This document shows positions 55,057-63,998 of a DNA stretch of 64,000 nt, one piece after another. Position numbers and translations under genes: made by a program. The notes below the pieces were generated by a model. It was not told the DNA's origin. It searched no databases and saw nothing but the letters and a program-made list of their open reading frames with translations. The DNA lies in assembly GCF_025252405.1 (NCBI RefSeq), contig NZ_CP104307.1:3348001-3412000 (forward strand). Direction: 5' to 3'. Every line of letters begins with the position of its first letter. Position 1 is the stretch's first letter. The stretch comes from Flavobacterium sp. TR2. GTDB taxonomy: Bacteria > Bacteroidota > Bacteroidia > Flavobacteriales > Flavobacteriaceae.

Positions 55057-56361
55057 ATGGAAAATTTTAAGCTGTCCCAAAACACGACCTTTTACGCCTT
55101 AGGATTAAGCTATAAAAAAGCAGATGCCCTGATCAGGGGAAAATTCAGCCTGGACCCTAAAGTACAGACTGAACTGCTGGCGCAGGCTAAAGATGAAGGA
55201 ATAGAGTCATTACTTGTGATTTCCACCTGCAACAGGACTGAAATCTATGGCTGGGCTTCTCATCCCTATGAATTGATAAAACTGCTTTGCAGCCATACAA
55301 AAGGCAGCGTGGAGGAATTTCAGCAGTCTGGCTACATCTATAAAAATAACGAAGCCGTGAGCCACATGTTCCGGGTAGGGACAGGCTTAGACAGCCAGAT
55401 CCTGGGTGATTTTGAAATCATCAGCCAGATTAAGACTGCTTTTAACCACAGCAAAGAGAAAGGTTTGGCAAACACATTTCTGGAACGTTTGGTAAATACT
55501 GTAATCCAGGCAAGCAAAAAAGTTAAGACAGAGACAAAAATTTCTTCCGGCGCTGCATCGGTTTCTTTTGCATCGGTGCAGTATATAATCCAAAATGTCG
55601 CAGATGTCGGGAATAAAAATATTTTGCTTTTCGGAACAGGAAAAATAGGCAGGAATACATGCGTAAATTTATTAAAGCATACTAAAAACAGCCATATTGC
55701 CCTTATAAACAGAACAAAACACAAAGCTGAATTACTGGCGCGAAGACTGAATGTCATCGTAAAGGATTACTGCAATTTGAAAGAAGAACTGCAACGGACA
55801 GATGTGCTGGTCGTGGCTACAGGAGCACAAAGCCCCACTATTGACAAGACATCGCTTGCCCTGCATAAACCCTTATTAATTCTGGACCTGTCCATTCCGT
55901 GCAATGTAGATTCCGATGTGGAAGAGATACCCGGTGTAACTTTAATACATCTGGATCATTTATCTCAAATTGCCGATGACACGCTGGAAAGAAGAAAACA
56001 GCATATTCCTGCTGCAGAAGCCATTATTGAGGATCTGAAATCAGAACTGAATACATGGGTAAACGGCCGAAAAAGCGCACCGACCATCCATGCATTAAAA
56101 ACCAAACTGAATGATATTGTGTCGGCTGAGTTTGCTTTTCAAAAGAAGAAAACAATCAATTTTGATGAAGTTCAGATGGATTTGATCAGTTCGAGGATTA
56201 TCCAAAAATTAATAGGCCATTTTGCAAGCCATTTAAAAGACGAAAATACGTCATTGGACCAGAGCATTGAATTTATTGAAAAAGTATTCCAAATAGGGCA
56301 GTTTGCACCAGGTAAATCTTCTTCACCAATTGAAGAAAAATACAAAATCGATCTGTCATAA
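55057..56361 (+). CDS. hemA: Glutamyl-tRNA reductase
   Basis: A 434-residue enzyme that reduces glutamyl-tRNA to glutamate-1-semialdehyde, the first step of C5-pathway heme synthesis. The catalytic cysteine C58 lies in STCNRTEIYGW; the substrate-binding GLDSQILGDFEI (usually GLDSxVLGE) and NADPH loop FGTGKIGRN are clear, followed by the C-terminal dimerisation helices. The slightly divergent active-site helix and the location outside the usual hem cluster suggest a second hemA copy dedicated to this heme-protein gene group; presence of another copy cannot be tested here. Confidence 0.93.
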   Translation: MENFKLSQNTTFYALGLSYKKADALIRGKFSLDPKVQTELLAQAKDEGIESLLVISTCNRTEIYGWASHPYELIKLLCSHTKGSVEEFQQSGYIYKNNEAVSHMFRVGTGLDSQILGDFEIISQIKTAFNHSKEKGLANTFLERLVNTVIQASKKVKTETKISSGAASVSFASVQYIIQNVADVGNKNILLFGTGKIGRNTCVNLLKHTKNSHIALINRTKHKAELLARRLNVIVKDYCNLKEELQRTDVLVVATGAQSPTIDKTSLALHKPLLILDLSIPCNVDSDVEEIPGVTLIHLDHLSQIADDTLERRKQHIPAAEAIIEDLKSELNTWVNGRKSAPTIHALKTKLNDIVSAEFAFQKKKTINFDEVQMDLISSRIIQKLIGHFASHLKDENTSLDQSIEFIEKVFQIGQFAPGKSSSPIEEKYKIDLS

Positions 56362-56651
56362 AAATAAACTGGAATTCAAAGGCCAGGCAGACCAGGCAGA
56401 GCCGGGCATATAGGGCATATCTATAAATGATGCGCTTCAGGTGTTTTTTTGAAGCGGAATTCTTAAGCTGATTTTTTGTTTTTTTAGGTTTGTTTTTTTG
56501 GGAGCTTTTTCCCGCTATTCGCTTCAATCTTCTGCGCCGAACCCCGGCGCAAAAAGGATGTCCGCTGCTATCGGGGCCATTTTGTGCTTTATTTTAGTGA
56601 GGAATAAATCAATTTTCAGCTGTAGTCCATCAGCAATTATGTTTAATAAAA

Positions 56652-56880
56652 AAATGGCGCCAATTGTCTTCAATTGGCGCCATTTGGCGTTGTGACGGGG
56701 ACAGGACAAATTACAACATCATTTTTGGATGATTTGAAGAAATTGGCTTTTTATATGTAGTGTCTGTCTTTTATTGGCTTTGTAAATTTGGTTTAGATGT
56801 CCTGTTGGGGATTGATGTAAAAATTATAAAAACTAAATTAGTTTATGGCAGTAAACTAATATACAATTCTACAATATTAT
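56652..56880 (+). repeat. Dispersed repeat copy R4
   Basis: Perfect 15-bp hairpin with the core TGGCGCCAATTG (56652-56685), GTGAC, then a body nearly identical to copy R6, including ACAGGAC / GTCCTGT as mutually complementary arms and a trailing TAGTTTATGGCAGTAAACTA hairpin. Upstream is the hairpin type of R2; downstream is the body type of R6. Confidence 0.8.
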
Positions 56881-57004
56881 ATGATTTACCAACTTTTGCA
56901 GTCAGAAGAATTGTCGTTGTGTACTTTTTGACACTCCTGCAAACTATTATTAGTGAATTATCATCTCTTTTTCTCAATTAGTCCGCTGGCATAGTCAGAA
57001 AATG

Positions 57005-57033
57005 AATTTGTGCAAGTGCCACTTGCACAAATT
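57005..57033. repeat. Perfect 29-bp palindrome
   Basis: AATTTGTGCAAGTG, a single C, then CACTTGCACAAATT: 14-bp perfect arms. It could be a terminator-like hairpin, a protein-binding site or a mobile intergenic palindrome; no gene ends nearby. Confidence 0.6.
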
Positions 57034-57137
57034 ACCTAGAATCATCACATTAGTTTACTTACTAAAGCATTATTTTAAAGAAAAAAAATAAAAGCAAGAA
57101 TGATTCGAAGTTATCATATTTAGTAAGAGTAGTAAAA

Positions 57138-57312
57138 AAAATGGTTCCAATTGGCGTCACTTGGCACTATCTGGCTTTGTAACGTATAGTTCACAATTTG
57201 CAAAAGACTTTAAGGATGATTTAAAGAAATTAGCCTCTTTTCAAGTGAATTTGTTAGATGATTAGTCTGTGTTTTTATTAGGTTTCAGTTTGTATGCATG
57301 TATTTTGATGTT
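57138..57312 (+). repeat. Dispersed repeat copy R5 (degenerate)
   Basis: A diverged hairpin (TGGTTCCAATTGGCGTCACTT...) is followed by GTAAC instead of GTGAC and a body with TTTAAAGAAATTAGCCTCTT and TCAAGTGAATTTGTTAGATG, closest to R2 and R3. Confidence 0.65.
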
Positions 57313-57331
57313 GCAAATTATAATTTGCAAC
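57310..57331. promoter_or_regulatory. 22-bp palindrome upstream of the DUF1254 operon
   Basis: GTTGCAAATTA followed by TAATTTGCAAC is a perfect palindrome 92 bp before the start of the first DUF1254 gene. Its size and place fit a dimeric repressor or activator site. Confidence 0.5.
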
Positions 57332-57422
57332 CATTTTTATTTGATATTATAAAGCGCGTAGTTGTAAATTTATGCTTCAAATAAACTGTAACTATGTAAG
57401 GATAATTTAATCAAACCATATC

Positions 57423-58955
57423 ATGACAAAGAAACTATTACAAATAGCCCTGCTATTTTTGCTAGCAGTTGGAGTAACGACTTCATGCAAAAAAAAATCC
57501 GATGAGGAAATCGTTAAAACAGAGGAAGCAGCAACAGTTGCAGCCGCTTTAGAAATAAAAAATACAGAAGCAGGCAGTGATTTTTCTCTAGTACTTCCAA
57601 AAAAGGAGAAAATGAGCGTAGAATACGCACAAAAACTAGGAGAGTTTGCCTACGTTTGGGCATGGCCAATGATAAATATGCTAAACAGACGCACAGCCAT
57701 AACCCAAGCGCCTAAGCCAGCTTATTTAAATGGCGTCTTGCCAGTAGCTCCTCAGGGACAATTGGCGATGCTTAACGATTATATTACTCCAGATGAAACG
57801 TTTGTTACCTGTCCCAATCAGGATGTGGTTTATGGTCTTGGATTTTTTGATTTAGATTCACAGCCTGTAGTCGTTCAAGTTCCAGATTTTGGAGACCGTT
57901 TTTGGGTTTATGCAATGTACGATCATAGAACAAATCAGTTTGGGCAATTGGGAAAACCTTATGACACCAAACCGGGATTTTATCTTTTAACCGGACCTAA
58001 TTGGAAAGGCGAAGCACCAAAAGGAATTACAGATGTTGTGAAATGTCCAACAACATTAGCAAATATTATCCCTAGAGTATTCCAAAATGACTCAAAAGAA
58101 GACAAACAAGCCATTCAGGCTACCATAAATCAGATTGTTGCTTATCCTGTTGCTGAATTTGATGGTAAAATGAAAACTGTTATATATAAAAATCTGCCAT
58201 CTATAAAAGGTCCAGCTTCTGATGGTAAAGAAACAAAATGGGTTGTTCCTGAAAAGTTTTTTGATGAAAATGAATTAGGTAAAGTGCTGGAAATTTTGCC
58301 TCCGCTTAAAGGGGAAGAAGAATTATATGCACAGCTTAAAGAATTATTGGCGGCAGCAAAATCAGATCCGGCAATAAAAGAAGCACTTGTTAAAACAGCT
58401 CAAAAAACAGAAGAAAGTATCATTCATAGTTTCTTTCTTTGGAAAAATAATGGAGTAGCAGCAGGAAACGGGTGGAATCGTTCGTATTATAGTGCAGACT
58501 GGGAAGGTTCAGGAAGTTATGATTACTACAACAGAGCTGCAACTGCTAAATCAAACATGTTTGATAACAGACCAAATGAGACACAGTATTACTACACAGA
58601 TAATGCTTCAGATAAATCGCAGTTAGATGGCAAAAATAATTATACGGTAACGTTCGCAAAAGGAGAAGAACCGCCTGTACAGGGATTTTGGTCACTGACT
58701 TTGTACAATGAGCATCATTTATTCTCTAAAAACAAAATAAACCGATATTCATTAGGTACAAAAAATAAAGGTCTTAAAAAGAACGCAGATGGTTCTTTAA
58801 CGATTTACGTAAGCTCAGTATCTCCTGGAGCTGATAAAGAAAGCAATTGGCTTCCATCACCTAACGGAACATTTTCTTTGTACATCCGCGCGTATTGGGG
58901 AAAAGAAGGAGTTACCAAAGGCACATGGACGCCACCAGTTATTACAAAGATTTAA
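57423..58955 (+). CDS. DUF1254/DUF1214 lipoprotein 1
   Basis: A 510-residue lipoprotein with lipobox GVTTSC (about C22). The N-terminal DUF1254 domain (about 60-195; EFAYVWAWPMINMLNRR, NQDVVYGLGFFDL, DRFWVYAMYDHRTNQFGQLG) is followed by a C-terminal DUF1214 domain (about 390-505; PPVQGFWSLTLYNEHHLF, NGTFSLYIRAYWGKE). These double-sandwich proteins are widespread and of unknown activity. It opens a three-gene unit with a second paralogue and an outer-membrane protein. Confidence 0.9.
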   Translation: MTKKLLQIALLFLLAVGVTTSCKKKSDEEIVKTEEAATVAAALEIKNTEAGSDFSLVLPKKEKMSVEYAQKLGEFAYVWAWPMINMLNRRTAITQAPKPAYLNGVLPVAPQGQLAMLNDYITPDETFVTCPNQDVVYGLGFFDLDSQPVVVQVPDFGDRFWVYAMYDHRTNQFGQLGKPYDTKPGFYLLTGPNWKGEAPKGITDVVKCPTTLANIIPRVFQNDSKEDKQAIQATINQIVAYPVAEFDGKMKTVIYKNLPSIKGPASDGKETKWVVPEKFFDENELGKVLEILPPLKGEEELYAQLKELLAAAKSDPAIKEALVKTAQKTEESIIHSFFLWKNNGVAAGNGWNRSYYSADWEGSGSYDYYNRAATAKSNMFDNRPNETQYYYTDNASDKSQLDGKNNYTVTFAKGEEPPVQGFWSLTLYNEHHLFSKNKINRYSLGTKNKGLKKNADGSLTIYVSSVSPGADKESNWLPSPNGTFSLYIRAYWGKEGVTKGTWTPPVITKI

Positions 58956-59035
58956 GTTTTAAGGTTTCTTAATATTCTGTTTAGGATTATTAATGATTTA
59001 TCATGAGTTTTTTAAGAACAAAACAAAACTACGTT

Positions 59036-60595
59036 ATGAAAAATAAAATTGTAATAGCAGTATTATTGATTGCACTATTTGTAGCCTGCAAACAAAATAA
59101 AACTACAGAAACGCAAACAGTTTCATCAAATGGAAGTTCGAAGTTTGATGAATTGGCCAATATGTCTTTTGAAGAAAACCGTCCAACAGAAGAACAGGCA
59201 AAAACTTTGGCAGATGAATTATTATTTCAACGCGCTTGCCAAACGTATCTTTGGGCTTTGCCTTTAATCAATACAATTAGTATGAAAGAAGGTTCAGAAA
59301 AAACCTTTGGTGCAGGCTATAATGTTTTGCCAATATGGAAAAAACGATTGGATGCTAATACATTAGTAACAACACCAAACTCTGATGTTATTTATGCAAT
59401 GAGTTATGTTGATCTGGGTAAAGATGGACCAATCGTTTTTGAAGCACCACCAATGTTGCAAGGAATTTTACTGGATTTTTGGCAACGTCCAATTCCGGTA
59501 GATGGAGGCAAATATTTCGGAGATCTTGGCTTTTTTGGTCCAGATGCGGGTAAAGGAGGTAAATTTTTGATATTGCCACCAAATTACAAAGGAACCGTAC
59601 CTTCAGGTTATTTTGTGTATCGTTCGCAAACTAATAATCTATTTATTTTCCTTCGTTCTTTTTATGAATTGCCTACCGAATTGACACCTGCAGTTTCTTT
59701 GGTAGAGAAATCTAAAATTTATCCTTTGGGTAAAGAAAGCAGTGCATTGCCAATGAAATTTCCGGATGCTTCGGGTGTAAAGGCAAATATGCTTCCTGCT
59801 CGTGATTTTTCAGCATTCGAACAATTAAAACATCTTGTTGATACAGAAGATTCTGCAAACCTTGGTTCAGCAGACTGGCTAGGAATGTTGGCTTCATTGG
59901 GTATAATAAAAGGACAGCCTTTTAATCCTGACCAGCATACTAAGGATATTCTGGATAAAGCAGCCAAAGCCGCTTATAGAATGAGTCGTGTAGTAGGTAT
60001 GAGCAACAAAGTCAGTGGACGTTCGTTTTTAATGTATCCTGATCGCCAATGGGTAAATCCAATGACTGGCGCTACTCGCGATAATATTTCTGGGCCTTTT
60101 ACGAAAGAGTTGGACTGGAAACGTAAAGAAGGAGGATATATGGATCTTGATACACGTATATGGTTCTTTACGGATTATTATTCTTGGAGTCCTGGAATGG
60201 CATCGCAAACACCGGGTAAAGGTGCTAAATATGTGGTAGGTTTCCGCGATAAAGAAGGCAAATACCTTAATCCTTCTACAACATACAAAGTAACACTTCC
60301 TGCAAATGTTCCGGCTGCTAATTTCTGGTCGCTAACACTTTACGAAGCAGAAAATGCTTCTGGTTATGCTAATGGTCAGCCTTTCCCATCACTTGGTTCA
60401 AAAGATAAACCGGTACAAAATGCAGACGGCTCTACTGATTTATACGTTGGTCCAAAAGCACCGGAAGGCAAAACTAAAAATTGGCTAAAAACGGTTCCGG
60501 GTAAAGGCTATTTCGCTATTCTACGTTTATATGGCCCAACCGAAAAAGCACTGGATAACTCGTGGGTGCCGGGCGATTTTGAAAAATTTGAATAG
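59036..60595 (+). CDS. DUF1254/DUF1214 lipoprotein 2
   Basis: A 519-residue paralogue of the preceding gene. The start at 59036 is chosen because it places a lipobox (LIALFVAC) at residue 18; the ATG at 59003 adds 11 residues before the signal. DUF1254 (RACQTYLWALPLINTISMKEG; TPNSDVIYAMSYVDL) and DUF1214 (PAANFWSLTLYEAENASGY; GKGYFAILRLYGPTEKALD) domains are both complete. It follows its neighbour after 80 bp. The two may work as a pair on the periplasmic face of a membrane. Confidence 0.9.
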   Translation: MKNKIVIAVLLIALFVACKQNKTTETQTVSSNGSSKFDELANMSFEENRPTEEQAKTLADELLFQRACQTYLWALPLINTISMKEGSEKTFGAGYNVLPIWKKRLDANTLVTTPNSDVIYAMSYVDLGKDGPIVFEAPPMLQGILLDFWQRPIPVDGGKYFGDLGFFGPDAGKGGKFLILPPNYKGTVPSGYFVYRSQTNNLFIFLRSFYELPTELTPAVSLVEKSKIYPLGKESSALPMKFPDASGVKANMLPARDFSAFEQLKHLVDTEDSANLGSADWLGMLASLGIIKGQPFNPDQHTKDILDKAAKAAYRMSRVVGMSNKVSGRSFLMYPDRQWVNPMTGATRDNISGPFTKELDWKRKEGGYMDLDTRIWFFTDYYSWSPGMASQTPGKGAKYVVGFRDKEGKYLNPSTTYKVTLPANVPAANFWSLTLYEAENASGYANGQPFPSLGSKDKPVQNADGSTDLYVGPKAPEGKTKNWLKTVPGKGYFAILRLYGPTEKALDNSWVPGDFEKFE

Positions 60596-60632
60596 TTTGG
60601 TTAAACCTACATGACTAATAAAATGATAAGCA

Positions 60633-61442
60633 ATGAATTTAAAATCATATATTTTAATCTTTTTATTTAGTTTCTTTTGGCTTCCGGTTTTCAGTCAAGA
60701 GAATGAACCAGAAAAAACTTCTATCGAAGAAATGAGCAAAAAAAGGCAAGATCCCGTAAGTGGTTTGCGAAGTGTTTTTCTGCAGGAGGTTTTATTGCCC
60801 GTTGCAGATGGCACAGCGAGTTCATTCTCGATACAACCCGTTTATCCTTTTAAATTGGGAAGTAATCTAAAATTGATAACGTATACCATTATTCCTTTTC
60901 AAAGTGTACCGCCTTTAACTCCTGGCGGTACACATGAAGGAGGAATGGGAAATATATTGTTTAACGGTTATTTTTCAAGCATTCAGAAAAAAGGAAAATT
61001 TAGTTGGGGAATAGGGCCAGCAATGCAAATTCCTACCCGAACAAATCCAGCTTTGGGAAGCAACCAATTGAGCATTGGGCCAACTGCTTTATTGTATCTA
61101 GCAGGAGATAAATTTTCAGGCGGAATTGTAGCGCAAAACTATTGGTCGCTCGGAGGTGATGAAGCAAATAAAGTAAATTCAGGAAGTATTCAATATATCG
61201 CTTATTATAACTTTTCTAAAGGATGGTTTATTGAAAGCAATGCTACGGTTGAAGTCAACTGGCTGGCATCAGACAATGATAAATGGCTGGTTCCCATTGG
61301 CGGAGGCCCAGGAAAAACATTCCAAATAGGACAAAAAAGCAAACTTTTTTATTCTGCAGGCGCTCAAGCTTTTTATAATGTAGTGAGACCAGATTTAATC
61401 GGAAATTGGCAGGCTATTTTACAATTTCAAGTCATTTTTTGA
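60633..61442 (+). CDS. Outer-membrane transporter-like protein
   Basis: A 269-residue protein with signal peptide ending VFSQE (about residue 22) and a strand-rich body: FSIQPVYPFKLGSNLKLITYTIIPF, MGNILFNGYFS, WGIGPAMQIPT. The pattern is that of barrel proteins sometimes annotated as neuromedin-U-like or transporter, which often accompany DUF1254 genes. It ends in an aromatic-terminated strand (QFQVIF) as expected for outer-membrane barrels. Confidence 0.75.
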   Translation: MNLKSYILIFLFSFFWLPVFSQENEPEKTSIEEMSKKRQDPVSGLRSVFLQEVLLPVADGTASSFSIQPVYPFKLGSNLKLITYTIIPFQSVPPLTPGGTHEGGMGNILFNGYFSSIQKKGKFSWGIGPAMQIPTRTNPALGSNQLSIGPTALLYLAGDKFSGGIVAQNYWSLGGDEANKVNSGSIQYIAYYNFSKGWFIESNATVEVNWLASDNDKWLVPIGGGPGKTFQIGQKSKLFYSAGAQAFYNVVRPDLIGNWQAILQFQVIF

Positions 61443-61609
61443 TAGCACGATAAGAATTTGAAATTGGATTGAAAATTAGGATTGTGCAATAGAATTCAGG
61501 AAAATAATAATAGGGCTTCAATAAGTCAGAACTGTGTGACATCCAAAAAATAATATATAGCAACTGGCAGTCGGTATGGTCCGCTTGTTGGATAATTGCG
61601 CTTTAGGCT

Positions 61610-61975
61610 ATGAAAAACAGTAAAACATTAGATGGAGTATCTTTGGATGCCGTAAATAAAGCTGTAATTTTAAAGAAACTTTTTTTGCAGGCCGGCTTTT
61701 CACTCGACCAGCTGTCTTTGGAAACGGGAATTCATCGCAACGCGCTTTCATATTTAATTAATTCGCAAGCTGGGTATAATTTTAATGATTACATAAATTT
61801 GATGCGAATAAGATATTTCAAAGAAAAAGTACTTACATCCGAATGGAATGGCTTTACAGTCAAAATGATGACGGAAGCTTCAGGATTTACCTGCAGGACT
61901 ACAAGTTACAGGTCATTTAAGCGGCATTTAGGGCTGGGGCCCGAGGAATACTTAAAAACAATAAGAACAGAGTAG
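61610..61975 (+). CDS. Stand-alone AraC-type DNA-binding domain protein
   Basis: A 121-residue protein consisting of an AraC two-HTH domain and little else: SLDQLSLETGIHRNALSYLINSQAGYNFNDYINLMR (first HTH) and MMTEASGFTCRTTSYRSFKRHLGLGPEEYLK (second HTH). Similar to the C-terminal region of large HTCS or membrane-anchored AraC regulators, so it may be a truncated remnant or a genuine small regulator. It follows the DUF1254 unit in the same direction and is immediately followed by repeat sequence. Confidence 0.75.
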   Translation: MKNSKTLDGVSLDAVNKAVILKKLFLQAGFSLDQLSLETGIHRNALSYLINSQAGYNFNDYINLMRIRYFKEKVLTSEWNGFTVKMMTEASGFTCRTTSYRSFKRHLGLGPEEYLKTIRTE

Positions 61976-62054
61976 GAATAACCAATTTTTAGTTGTAGAT
62001 GAGCAGCAATTAAAACAAGAAATAAACCAATTTTTAACTTCAGTTGAACGACAA

Positions 62055-62298
62055 TATTTAATATCAAAAAATTACGATAAACCAAAAGAGAAAAAAATCC
62101 TATATCCTTAGCGGGATTTTGAACCATCGTTCAGCTTCGATTAAATCTCCGATAGCGCCACTTTAAGACTGTTTATTTCAAACAGACTAAGAATTTCTTG
62201 TGAAAAATCGAACCGTAAATGTTAGGCTGTAAAGGCTTGAAAAATCTATACATTAGAGCGTAAAAAAGAGACAACTAATTGCTAGTTGTCTCCTTAAG
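62055..62298 (+). repeat. Remnant copy of the recombinase-element end
   Basis: Nearly identical to 48324-48569. It includes the last ~15 codons of the 54-residue gene (translated SKNYDKPKEKKILYP) and the AGACAACTA hairpin, without the recombinase. It reads as a scar left by a related element. Confidence 0.75.
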
Positions 62299-62490
62299 TG
62301 ATCGACAGGACAAATTTCAACATCATTTTTGGATGATTTGAAGAAATTGGCGTACTATATGTAATGTCTGTCTTCCATTGGCTTTGTAAATTTGGTTTAG
62401 ATGTCCTGTTGGGGATTGATGTAAAAAAACATAAAAAACTAAAAAAGTTTATGGCAATAAACTAATATACAATTTTACAAATAATATGGA
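62269..62490 (+). repeat. Dispersed repeat copy R6
   Basis: Hairpin AGACAACTA-ATTGC-TAGTTGTCT (62269-62291), GTGAT, then a body almost identical to R4 with arms ACAGGAC and GTCCTGT. The hairpin type matches R3 but the body matches R4. Confidence 0.8.
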
Positions 62491-62551
62491 GGATTTGAAA
62501 AGATTTTTATACTTAAGGTAGAGTTGTCTTTCTTTGGCTCTAAGAATTAAA

Positions 62552-62956
62552 TTATTCCCTGGTTGCTGAATCGTATTCTTCATCAGTAACTGGGCTAAGC
62601 CAAGTGACTTGAGTATCTTCCTTAAAATTAGTGATTGCAACATGAACCATTTTGGTCTCTGCGCTCGCGCCATGCCAATGTTCTACATTTTCGGGAATAT
62701 TCACAACGTCACCTTTTTGAATTATTTGAGCAGGTTTGTCCTTTTCTTGATAAAGTCCTTGGCCTTCAATGACCAATAAAACCTGACCTTTTGGATGCGT
62801 ATGCCAGTTTGTTCTCGCGCCAGGCTCGAAAGTTACGCTGCCTGCTGAGAATTCATTGTTTGCATCTCTTGCAATTAAGGGCTTTAAAAAAGCATTGCCT
62901 GTAAACCAATCTTTAGGAAGCGGTTCTCCTTTTGGAAATATTTCTGTTGAATTCAT
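62552..62956 (-). CDS. Cupin-domain protein
   Basis: A 134-residue single-cupin protein. The metal-binding motif 1 is visible as WHTHPKGQVLLVIEGQG and motif 2 as GDVVNIPENVEHWHGA. Similar small cupins in Bacteroidota are annotated as quercetin-dioxygenase-like or carboxymuconolactone-associated, without a proven reaction. It lies downstream of the acetyltransferase gene on the same strand. Confidence 0.85.
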   Translation of the reverse strand: MNSTEIFPKGEPLPKDWFTGNAFLKPLIARDANNEFSAGSVTFEPGARTNWHTHPKGQVLLVIEGQGLYQEKDKPAQIIQKGDVVNIPENVEHWHGASAETKMVHVAITNFKEDTQVTWLSPVTDEEYDSATRE

Positions 62957-63058
62957 AATATTTTTTTAGAATTACATGCAGTTAAAATTACTGTGAATAT
63001 AATGATTAATTTTTTCATTTATTTCCTCTTTTTACTATAACTTGCTGATTTTGTTTGG

Positions 63059-63631
63059 TTAAAGGGTTTTGATAGTCTTTGCCGGTATCCCGCCAACGAT
63101 GGTATTATCAGAAACATCTTTTGTAACGACTGCACCAGAAGCTACAATAGAATTTTCTCCAATTGTAACACCTGGAAGAATAGTTGCATTTGCTCCAATC
63201 CATACATTTTTTTTGATGTGCACAAGACCGGGTACAAGTGAATGTCTATTTTCAGGTTCTGAAGGATGTGCTTCTGATAGCAGACTTACGTTTGGCGCTA
63301 TTAAAACATTGTCTTCAATAATGATTCCTCCCAAATCCAAAAGGGTACAATTGAAATTGATAAAAACGTTTTTTCCTATTTTGATGTTTTTTCCGTAATT
63401 AATGTAAGAAGGCGTAAATACAGAGGTGCTTTCGTCAATAATACTTCCTGTAATCTCACTTAATAGAGCTCTGATTTCAGAAGGATCACTAGAGTTGTTC
63501 ATCTTCACCAGCAACTGTTTTGTTGCATAAGAAGATTCTTGAAGGCGTTGAGCTTGTGGATCCTTTGGCGTTATTGTTTCGCCTTTTAGAAGCCTCTCAA
63601 AAATATCTTCTGTAATTTCGTTTGAATTCAT
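63059..63631 (-). CDS. Hexapeptide-repeat acetyltransferase (LacA/Maa-like)
   Basis: A 190-residue left-handed beta-helix acetyltransferase. Hexapeptide repeats run from about residue 85 to 180 (IKIGKNVFINFNCTLLD, IIEDNVLIAPNVSL, VWIGANATILPGVTIGENSI). The catalytic histidine is in LSEAHPSEPENR. Members acetylate maltose, galactosides or small metabolites using acetyl-CoA. It lies 10 bases after the hydrolase gene and is likely co-transcribed. Confidence 0.9.
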   Translation of the reverse strand: MNSNEITEDIFERLLKGETITPKDPQAQRLQESSYATKQLLVKMNNSSDPSEIRALLSEITGSIIDESTSVFTPSYINYGKNIKIGKNVFINFNCTLLDLGGIIIEDNVLIAPNVSLLSEAHPSEPENRHSLVPGLVHIKKNVWIGANATILPGVTIGENSIVASGAVVTKDVSDNTIVGGIPAKTIKTL

Positions 63632-63641
63632 GAATAAAAAA

Positions 63642-63998
63642 TTATTTTAAATTATCTAGAAAGAAAGACTGTAGTTTTTCAAACGGAATTTTATCCAATC
63701 GGTCATACAAATCAACGTGTACGGCATTTGGTATAATCATTAATTCTTTAGGTTCGGCTGCTGCCTTAAAAATATCCTCGCTAAAATATCTCGAATGTGC
63801 ATTTTCTCCCGCGATAATCAATATAGGTCTTGGGCTGATTTCTTTAATGTAAGATAGAATGGGCATATTCATCAAAGAAAATCCATTTGTCACAGTCCAA
63901 GCTCCATTTGAATTAATTGAACGTGTATGAAACCCTCTAGGCGTTTTATAATAGTCAAAATAGCCTTTAATAAATTCAGGCTCATCACCATTTAGCTT
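63642..63998 (-). CDS. Alpha/beta hydrolase, C-terminal part, 5' end outside the window
   Basis: The frame stays open to the window edge, giving at least 118 residues of the C-terminal end. Visible segments: YFDYYKTPRGFHTRSINSNG, SLMNMPILSYIKEISPRPILIIAGENAHSRYF, and IPNAVHVDLYDRLDKIPFEKL, with the catalytic histidine in NAVHVDLYDR, and a strand ISPRPILIIAGE typical of the acid-bearing strand. A GTG at 63893 is internal, not a start. Substrate unknown. Confidence 0.88.
   Translation of the reverse strand, partial: KLNGDEPEFIKGYFDYYKTPRGFHTRSINSNGAWTVTNGFSLMNMPILSYIKEISPRPILIIAGENAHSRYFSEDIFKAAAEPKELMIIPNAVHVDLYDRLDKIPFEKLQSFFLDNLK

Larger units (their letters stand above)
56362..57422. other. 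Long intergenic region rich in repeats and palindromes
   Basis: No gene is supported in these 1061 bases. It holds repeat copies R4 and R5, a 29-bp palindrome at 57005-57033 and a 22-bp palindrome at 57310-57331. Confidence 0.6.
61976..62551. other. Intergenic region with element remnant and repeat R6
   Basis: No gene is supported in these 576 bases. It carries the 3' fragment of a recombinase-associated small gene, the duplicated 245-bp segment and repeat copy R6. Confidence 0.6.

Noticed and set aside
56524-56981. Small frames in the repeat region (56524-56709 minus, 56760-56981 plus)
   Set aside because: They lie within repeat copy R4 and change with its hairpins; no protein pattern.
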